Positions 1-5,362 of a stretch of 10,871 nt of DNA are shown here, in pieces. Each line of letters opens with the position of its first letter. The stretch's first letter is position 1. The notes beneath the pieces are model-generated. The model ran no database searches, was not told the DNA's origin, and saw nothing but the letters and a program-made list of their open reading frames with translations. The stretch spans positions 1 to 10,871 of the forward strand of contig DASPUI010000185.1 in NCBI GenBank assembly GCA_035622995.1, read 5' to 3'. This DNA is from DASPUI01 sp035622995 (lineage in GTDB: Bacteria > Verrucomicrobiota > Verrucomicrobiia > Chthoniobacterales > UBA10450). Both the position numbers and the translations under genes were made by a program.

Positions 1-1180
1 ATCCACTGAACGGCGGGCAGCCGATCAGCGCCAGCGCGCCGACCGCGAAAGTGAAGAATGTAACCGTGAGGTTTTTAGCGAGGCCGCCCATTTTCCAGAT
101 ATTTTGCTCATGATGAAGCATGATGATGATCGAGCCCGCGCCGAGGAAGAGCAGGGCTTTGAAAAAAGCGTGCGTGAAGAGATGAAACATCGCCGCTTCG
201 TTCGATGCTAGGCCGACAGCCATCACCATGTAACCGAGTTGCGAAAGCGTTGAGTAAGCAAGAATCCGCTTGATGTCGTCTTGTTGCGTCGCCATCAACG
301 CCGCCAGAACGGCAGTGACTGTTCCAATCCATGCGATCACTTCGAGCGCAGTGGCCGAGGCTTGAATAATAAAGCCGACCCGCACCAGCATATAAACTCC
401 GGCCGCAACCATCGTCGCAGCGTGGATCAATGCTGAGACTGGCGTCGGACCTTCCATCGCGTCCGGTAGCCAGACGTGCAGCGGAAATTGCGCTGATTTG
501 CCAACCGCACCACAAAAAATAAGGAGAGCGGCCGCAGTAAGGTAGCCGGGATTACTCGTTACTTTCGAAAGCTGCGGGACAATATCATCAAAAACGATCG
601 AGCCGGTCGCCATCCAGACCATCAGGATTCCGAGCATAAATCCGAAGTCGCCAATCCGGGTGGTGATGAATGCTTTCTTCATCGCGGCCGCAGCCACATC
701 CCGCTCAAACCAATGACCGATCAACACATAAGAAGTGAATCCGACCAGCTCCCAGAAGATAAACAACATCACAAAATTGTTCGCCAACACGATTCCGAGC
801 ATCGCAAACATGAAGAACGAGAGCGCGGCGAAATAGCGCGATTTGCCCGCCTCGCCCCGCATGTAGCCTAACGAATAAACGTGGATGAGCGTTCCGACGC
901 CGGTCACGACCAGGAGCATGGTTTTGCTGAGCGGATCAAGAACAAAACCAATTGGCACAGTGAAAACGCCTCGAATATCGATCCAATTGTGCGCCGGCGC
1001 TGACATGTCCGGCTGACCGAAGATAAGACAACTGCAAATAAAGCTCGCCAGCACCGCCGCGACTGAAATGAGTGCGCTCAGCGTTTTGGCGCGTCGCGTC
1101 AAAAGAGTAATCGCGGCCGCCGAAAAGAGCGGCAAAAGCAGCGCGTACCAAGGCAGCAGACTGTTGATGGTGAAGTTCAA
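1..1180 (-). CDS. nuoL: NADH-quinone oxidoreductase subunit L, N-terminal 393 residues (cut by window edge)
   Basis: This is the large antiporter-like, proton-pumping subunit of the complex I membrane arm. The frame is open from 1180 to the window edge and encodes 393 residues, so roughly the last third of the protein is missing. Visible family hallmarks are E144 in the segment IFWELVGFTSYVLIG, K228 in GAVGKSAQFPLHVWLPDA, H253 in ALIHAATMVAAG, the QDDIKRILAYSTLSQLGYM segment, and K341 in THAFFKALLFLGAGS. These match the conserved proton-channel Glu, Lys and His residues of NuoL. Many hydrophobic helices span the whole fragment. The start is TTG at 1180, which overlaps the nuoK stop in the string TTGA. 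No in-frame ATG lies nearby, and the following residues MNFTINSLLPWYALLLPLF fit a first membrane helix. NuoL is distinguished from NuoM/NuoN by its position after nuoK and by its N-terminal sequence. nuoM and nuoN probably follow to the left. Confidence 0.96.
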   Translation of the reverse strand, partial: MNFTINSLLPWYALLLPLFSAAAITLLTRRAKTLSALISVAAVLASFICSCLIFGQPDMSAPAHNWIDIRGVFTVPIGFVLDPLSKTMLLVVTGVGTLIHVYSLGYMRGEAGKSRYFAALSFFMFAMLGIVLANNFVMLFIFWELVGFTSYVLIGHWFERDVAAAAMKKAFITTRIGDFGFMLGILMVWMATGSIVFDDIVPQLSKVTSNPGYLTAAALLIFCGAVGKSAQFPLHVWLPDAMEGPTPVSALIHAATMVAAGVYMLVRVGFIIQASATALEVIAWIGTVTAVLAALMATQQDDIKRILAYSTLSQLGYMVMAVGLASNEAAMFHLFTHAFFKALLFLGAGSIIIMLHHEQNIWKMGGLAKNLTVTFFTFAVGALALIGCPPFSG

Positions 1181-1497
1181 AATTTCAAACTGTTGATATC
1201 TTCAACATGAGTTGTTTGGCGCAGGCGGTAGAGCGCAACGATGATGGCGAGGCCGACTGCCACTTCGGCCGCAGCGACGGTGATGATGAAGAACAAAAAC
1301 ACCTGCGCGTTGTAGTTGGGCGCGCCGTTTGTCCCGGAATGGAATCGCGAAAAAGCAACCAGCGATAAATTCGCAGCGTTCAACATCAACTCGAGCGCCA
1401 TGAAAATGATGATGATGTTTCGGCGCAACATCACGCCGGCAAAGCCGATGGTGAAAAGCATTCCGCTGACAACGAGATAATCGCCGAGCGTCGCCAT
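1177..1497 (-). CDS. nuoK: NADH-quinone oxidoreductase subunit K
   Basis: This small membrane subunit of complex I (106 residues, normal family length about 100) has three transmembrane helices and lies between NuoJ and NuoN in the proton-translocating arm. The two buried glutamates needed for proton transfer are visible: E36 in FMALELMLNAANL (helix 2) and E78 in ITVAAAEVAVGLAI (helix 3). The ATG at 1497 is one base after the nuoJ stop, and the stop at 1177-1179 overlaps the TTG start of nuoL. Expression is therefore probably coupled on both sides. There is no recognisable Shine-Dalgarno sequence before the ATG. The C-terminal tail HVEDINSLKF is ordinary for the family. Confidence 0.97.
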   Translation of the reverse strand: MATLGDYLVVSGMLFTIGFAGVMLRRNIIIIFMALELMLNAANLSLVAFSRFHSGTNGAPNYNAQVFLFFIITVAAAEVAVGLAIIVALYRLRQTTHVEDINSLKF

Positions 1498-1498
1498 T

Positions 1499-2002
1499 TT
1501 ATTGCAGTTCGCGCTTGCTCAAGACGACCACCCCGATCGTCGCGACCAGCACGAGAAGGCCAATGATTTGAAACGGCAGATTGTAATTTGAAAACAACAG
1601 CATCCCGATCTGATGCACGTCGTCCGTTGTCGATTTTGCCAGCGGCGGAAACGTTTGACTGGCGGGTTTGAATCTCCCGATAACGCAACAAATCTGGATG
1701 AACAGAGCCAGCGCCACAGCCGATCCCCCGCCAAAAGCTATCCAGTTGATTCGGCGCAGCTTTTCCGCGCGCAGGTCAAGCAGCATAATTATGAAAAGGA
1801 ACAACACCATCACTGCGCCTGCGTAAACAAGGACCTGGATGATCCCAATGAAATACGCGCCGAGCGAAATGAAAAGCACAGCCAATCCGAGAAACGAAAC
1901 AACGAGATTGAGCGCGCTCGCCACCGGGTTGCGGTTGATGATCACGCCCGCGCCAAAAACGAGCATGAGCGAAGCGAAAATCCAAAAAAGGAATGCCGGC
2001 AT
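1499..2002 (-). CDS. nuoJ: NADH-quinone oxidoreductase subunit J
   Basis: This membrane subunit of complex I (167 residues) packs against NuoK and NuoA. Five hydrophobic helices are visible, at roughly residues 2-22, 27-48, 49-75, 85-108 and 142-162. Helix 3 carries the conserved stretch VLVYAGAVMVLFLF, the region of the pi-bulge involved in coupling. A polar loop (about residues 110-140) separates helices 4 and 5. The ATG at 2002 lies 21 nt after the nuoI stop, the longest confirmed gap in the operon, and has no clear ribosome-binding site. The stop is one base before nuoK. The length is a little short compared with the E. coli protein (184) but normal for many bacteria. Confidence 0.96.
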   Translation of the reverse strand: MPAFLFWIFASLMLVFGAGVIINRNPVASALNLVVSFLGLAVLFISLGAYFIGIIQVLVYAGAVMVLFLFIIMLLDLRAEKLRRINWIAFGGGSAVALALFIQICCVIGRFKPASQTFPPLAKSTTDDVHQIGMLLFSNYNLPFQIIGLLVLVATIGVVVLSKRELQ

Positions 2003-2023
2003 GTCAAAATGTCGATGTTGCGG

Positions 2024-2554
2024 TCATTTTTTTTCGTTCCATTTCAAAACGACTCCGTGCATTACCCCGCCCATCTCGAGCAGCTTTTCCTTGTGATGGA
2101 CCATTTCTTCGCGGGTAAAACCGGTAATCGCGTAGTCTTTTCGCAAGTAAATCGCCTGCTCCGGGCAGACTTCCTCGCACATGCCGCAAAAGATGCAGCG
2201 GACCATGTCGATATCGAACTCGTTAGGGAATTTTTCGACCCTGGCGAATCGGTCGGTCGATGGAATTTCGCCGGGAATAATTTTGATCGCGCGCGGTGGA
2301 CAAATGAATTCGCAAAGCTGGCACGCGACGCAGCGAACTCGTCCATCCGCGTCGCGCACCAGGGCTGGCGCACCGCGATAATAATCGGGCAGATTTGGAT
2401 CCCACTTTTGTTCCGGATATTGCATCGTCACTTTGGTGCGGCCGAAAATCATCTTGCCGAAGTGCTTTAAGGTAATCATCAGACCGGCTGCAATCGCCGG
2501 CAGGTAGATTCGCTCGCGCCAGTTCAATTTCGGACGTGGAACTGTGATGGCCAT
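2024..2554 (-). CDS. nuoI: NADH-quinone oxidoreductase subunit I, 2x[4Fe-4S] ferredoxin-like
   Basis: NuoI carries clusters N6a and N6b, which pass electrons from NuoG towards NuoB at the base of the peripheral arm. The 176-residue product has two complete ferredoxin motifs: C75-C78-C81-C85 in CVACQLCEFICPP and C120-C123-C126-C130 in CIFCGMCEEVCPEQA. Before them is an amphipathic N-terminal segment (about residues 12-40) that would anchor the protein to the membrane surface. I chose the ATG at 2554, one base after the nuoH stop, giving the N-terminus MAITVPRPKLNWRERIYLP. The frame stays open 11 codons further upstream, to 2587, but that would overlap nuoH and add an unlikely hydrophobic leader. 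The C-terminus is short and lysine-rich. Confidence 0.97.
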   Translation of the reverse strand: MAITVPRPKLNWRERIYLPAIAAGLMITLKHFGKMIFGRTKVTMQYPEQKWDPNLPDYYRGAPALVRDADGRVRCVACQLCEFICPPRAIKIIPGEIPSTDRFARVEKFPNEFDIDMVRCIFCGMCEEVCPEQAIYLRKDYAITGFTREEMVHHKEKLLEMGGVMHGVVLKWNEKK

Positions 2555-2555
2555 G

Positions 2556-3620
2556 TTAGGGATGGAAAAAAGCAAGAAAAGCGGCAACGATAAAAATGTT
2601 CACGAGCGCGATTTCGAAAAAGAAGAGCCAGCCGAGTCGCATCAGTTGGTCGTAGCGAAAACGTGGCAGCGTCCAACGCACCCACATGAAAAAGAGAATC
2701 AAAAGGACCACTTTGGTGAAAAAGACGGCGATGTTAATTAACCCGAAGATCCATCCATGAGAGCCATCCGGAATTCCCGGAAAATGCCAGCCGCCGAAAA
2801 ACAATGTCACGACAATGGCGGAGCCGGTGATCATCGCCGCATATTCGCCGAGGAAAAAGAGCGCGAACTTCATCGACGAGTATTCGGTATGATAACCGCC
2901 GGCCAATTCCTGTTCGGCTTCGGGCAGATCGAACGGCAAACGATTTGTCTCTGCGAAAACCGCGATCATGAAGACGAAAAACGAAATCAGCATTGGAACA
3001 GTGAGCAGCCACTTACCGGGATTCGTCCAATCACCGATAAAAGGCGCGATCATCCAGCCGTGATCGATCTGATATTGGACGACACTCGTTAGGCGAAGAT
3101 TTCCAACGATCAGGAAAATTGGAATCACTGCCAGCCCGAGCGAGAGTTCATAGGAAATCATCTGCGAACTCGAACGAATGCCGCCGAGAAACGGGTATTT
3201 CGAGTTCGAAGCCCAGCCGCCGATGACGATGCCGTAAACGCCTAACGAACCGATGGCGAACACATATAAAATGCCGACATTGATGTCTGCGATCACCATC
3301 GGCACGCCCAAGAGGGTGCTGCCAAAAGGGACGACGGCAATCGTTGTAATGGCCGGAACCATCGCCAGGCATGGCGCCAGCCAGTAATAGAACGTGTTCA
3401 CGGTCGCGGGCGTAAAGTCTTCCTTAAAAATGAATTTTGCGGCGTCCGCGATCGGTTGAAATAATCCAGCCGGACCAACGCGATTTGGACCAAGCCGGTC
3501 CTGAATCAATGCGCTAACCCGACGCTCGGCGTAGACGGCGTAGGAGACCATCGGCAAAATCACCACGAAAATGATCGCCAGAATTTTGACCGCGGATATG
3601 ACGATAAAAAAAGTATCCAT
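2556..3620 (-). CDS. nuoH: NADH-quinone oxidoreductase subunit H
   Basis: NuoH is the membrane subunit that forms the quinone chamber with NuoD and NuoB and links the peripheral arm to the proton pumps. The product has 354 residues and about eight hydrophobic helices. Signature segments are AERRVSALIQDRLGPNRVGP (residues 31-50), the acidic E-channel loop FAETNRLPFDLPEAEQEL (222-239) followed by AGGYHTEYSSMKF, and RWTLPRFRYDQLMRLGW near the C-terminus (315-331). The frame is open upstream to 3710, but those 30 extra residues are Arg-rich and overlap nuoG. The ATG at 3620, giving MDTFFIVISAVKILAI, matches the usual start and lies 10 nt after the nuoG stop. The gene ends one base before nuoI. 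Confidence 0.97.
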   Translation of the reverse strand: MDTFFIVISAVKILAIIFVVILPMVSYAVYAERRVSALIQDRLGPNRVGPAGLFQPIADAAKFIFKEDFTPATVNTFYYWLAPCLAMVPAITTIAVVPFGSTLLGVPMVIADINVGILYVFAIGSLGVYGIVIGGWASNSKYPFLGGIRSSSQMISYELSLGLAVIPIFLIVGNLRLTSVVQYQIDHGWMIAPFIGDWTNPGKWLLTVPMLISFFVFMIAVFAETNRLPFDLPEAEQELAGGYHTEYSSMKFALFFLGEYAAMITGSAIVVTLFFGGWHFPGIPDGSHGWIFGLINIAVFFTKVVLLILFFMWVRWTLPRFRYDQLMRLGWLFFFEIALVNIFIVAAFLAFFHP

Positions 3621-3630
3621 GCGATTTGAA

Positions 3631-5358
3631 TCAACGACCGGGAGGCCTTTGCGCCTCCGCTTTTTCAATCCCACTACTCTCCGGATCGACCGGAGGCGGC
3701 GGAGATTCATCCATATTCATCACGTGAACGCCGAGGTCGCCGATTTTGCTTAGGCTCAATCCATTGAACAGTGGAATCGATTCGCTCATCTGCCGAAAAA
3801 CATCTTCGATCGAGAAAAGTCCGTCACCTCCACCAAGCGCCTGGAGCAGATCGCGCAGGATTTCCCAGTCATCGCGCGAATTTCCCGGGCCGCGCACAGC
3901 GCGATTCAGGCGTTGCAGCCGGCCTTCGCCATTGATCATCGAGCCGCGTTTTTCTGCGAAGCCGAATGCGGGCAAAAGTGCGGTTGCAAACTCCGTCGTC
4001 TCATTTGCCAGGATATCCATGACGATCAGGGACAATTGAGAAAGCTGCTCAATGGAAATTCCAGCTGCGGTTGGCTTTTCGCCCAGCGCGAGAATCGCTT
4101 TAATCCGTCCGGCTTTCACCGCTTCGACAATCGCCGGCAGGTTGGAACCTGGTTCTGCCGCGAGATTGAGAATCAATCGCGCGCCGCTCGCGTTCGGGTT
4201 TCGATCCTCGCTCAGCAAAATATTATCGCTCGGGCCGCGACGCGGGACGACCTCAATCCATTGCACGCCGAGCACCTTCGCAATTTGGGCGGTCAGCCAA
4301 AGTTCCTCGTTGGTCATTCGGGCGGAAGCGATAATCGCAATCTCGCGGCCGGAAAAATGACGCAATTGCAATGCGGCCTGCGTGATCGCCGTTTTCCAGT
4401 CCGTCGGGGCCAATACGCCATTGGAACAAATACGCGGTTCGAGCAAGCGCTTGTCTGATTCCAAGTACCCGAAGTTGAGGCGGCCGTAATCGCACATCCA
4501 GCAGGAATTAACGGCGTCGTTTTCGCGTGGCGTTTGTCGATAAATTACATCCTCGCGCGTGCCGATTACGGTATTGCAACCAGTCGCGCAACTGGTGCAG
4601 ATGCTCTTTGTTTCTTTCAAAAACCAAACCCGCATCTTGAAACGAAAATCACTCGAGGTAAGCGCCCCGACGGGGCAGATGTCGACCGTGTTCAGCGAAT
4701 AATTGTTCTCCAGCCGCCGGCCCGAATGGGCTGTCAAAACTGTATGACTGCCGCGATCGACAAACCCAAGGACGTCGTCATGCGCTATTTCCTGACAAAA
4801 TCGAATGCAGCGGGAACAGAGAATGCAGCGCTCGTCATCAAGCGTCACCCGCGGGCCGAGCTCGACGGCTTTCGGCTTCTTCACTTTGTTTTCGAGGAAA
4901 CGCGAAGCCTCGTTGCCATACTCCACGCTGAACTCCTGCAGTTGACACTCGCCAGCCTGATCGCAAATCGGACAATCGAGTGGATGATTGATGAGCAAGA
5001 ACTCCATCACGCCACGCCGACATTCTTGAGCCAAGGGCGAATTGGTGCGTACGCCCATGCCTTCGGCGATGTCTTGTGCGCAGCTAATTTGCGGGCGCGG
5101 CATCCAATTGATAACCGGCTTGCCATCTGAGCCGAGATCCGGTTTGCGGTCTGGCCCGAGCCGCGGCATTCCCATTTCGATCAGGCACATTCGGCAATTT
5201 CCGGGTGAACTGAGCTTCTTGTGGTAGCAATAGCGCGGCACGAACGTCCCAACCTGCTCACATGCCTCGATCACGCGCGTGCCCTTTGGAAATTGGTGCC
5301 ACACACCGTCGATCTGAACGTTGAGCATTGGTTTTGCGAGTAATCCAGGATCGCTCAC
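3631..5358 (-). CDS. nuoG: NADH-quinone oxidoreductase subunit G, short form with N7 ligands
   Basis: NuoG is the largest iron-sulphur subunit of the peripheral arm. Cluster ligands can be assigned by motif and spacing: N1b [2Fe-2S] C44, C55, C58, C93; N5 [4Fe-4S] H125, C129, C132, C138; N4 [4Fe-4S] C178, C181, C184 with C228; and an N7-type set C254, C257, C261, C289. The first two sets keep the spacing I recall for Thermus Nqo3. At 575 residues it is clearly shorter than typical bacterial NuoG (about 700-900), because the molybdopterin-like C-terminal domain after residue 300 is reduced. The tail (about 550-575) is proline-rich. The longest start is GTG at 5358, four bases after the nuoEF stop. 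An in-frame ATG at 5328, giving MLNVQIDGVWHQF, is equally plausible because the family usually begins just before such a segment. Function is firm; the start is not. Confidence 0.95.
   Translation of the reverse strand: MSDPGLLAKPMLNVQIDGVWHQFPKGTRVIEACEQVGTFVPRYCYHKKLSSPGNCRMCLIEMGMPRLGPDRKPDLGSDGKPVINWMPRPQISCAQDIAEGMGVRTNSPLAQECRRGVMEFLLINHPLDCPICDQAGECQLQEFSVEYGNEASRFLENKVKKPKAVELGPRVTLDDERCILCSRCIRFCQEIAHDDVLGFVDRGSHTVLTAHSGRRLENNYSLNTVDICPVGALTSSDFRFKMRVWFLKETKSICTSCATGCNTVIGTREDVIYRQTPRENDAVNSCWMCDYGRLNFGYLESDKRLLEPRICSNGVLAPTDWKTAITQAALQLRHFSGREIAIIASARMTNEELWLTAQIAKVLGVQWIEVVPRRGPSDNILLSEDRNPNASGARLILNLAAEPGSNLPAIVEAVKAGRIKAILALGEKPTAAGISIEQLSQLSLIVMDILANETTEFATALLPAFGFAEKRGSMINGEGRLQRLNRAVRGPGNSRDDWEILRDLLQALGGGDGLFSIEDVFRQMSESIPLFNGLSLSKIGDLGVHVMNMDESPPPPVDPESSGIEKAEAQRPPGR
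3641..3665 (+). other. Hairpin with T tract inside the 3' end of nuoG, terminator-like on the plus strand
   Basis: The sequence GGAGGC (3641-3646), loop CTTTGC, GCCTCC (3653-3658) forms a perfect 6-bp stem, and on the plus strand it is followed by GC and a run of five T. In that orientation it resembles a small intrinsic terminator, but no plus-strand gene precedes it. On the minus (coding) strand no T run follows, so it should not stop nuo transcription. It encodes part of the NuoG tail (AQRPPGR). It may limit antisense transcription or may be chance in GC-rich DNA. Confidence 0.3.
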
Positions 5359-5362
5359 GTGG

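Noticed and set aside
108..515. Possible separate small gene on the minus strand
   Set aside because: It is an out-of-frame shadow of nuoL, whose own frame is open throughout and carries the conserved channel residues.
529..1122. Repeated GCGGCCGC strings in nuoL
   Set aside because: They are Ala codon runs (GCG GCC GCG type) in transmembrane segments of a GC-rich gene and need no further explanation.
1400..1420. ATGATGATG-type short repeat in nuoK and a similar one near 120-130 in nuoL
   Set aside because: They encode runs of isoleucine in membrane helices and are normal for these families.
1613..2470. Long plus-strand open frame (285 codons) opposite nuoI and nuoJ
   Set aside because: Its translation is very charged, low in hydrophobic structure and has no family character. 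It lies opposite two clearly conserved complex I genes, and the other strand explains the sequence completely.
3621..3710. N-terminal extension of nuoH by 30 residues
   Set aside because: It overlaps the nuoG coding end, is arginine-rich and precedes a perfectly placed ATG with the usual NuoH N-terminus.
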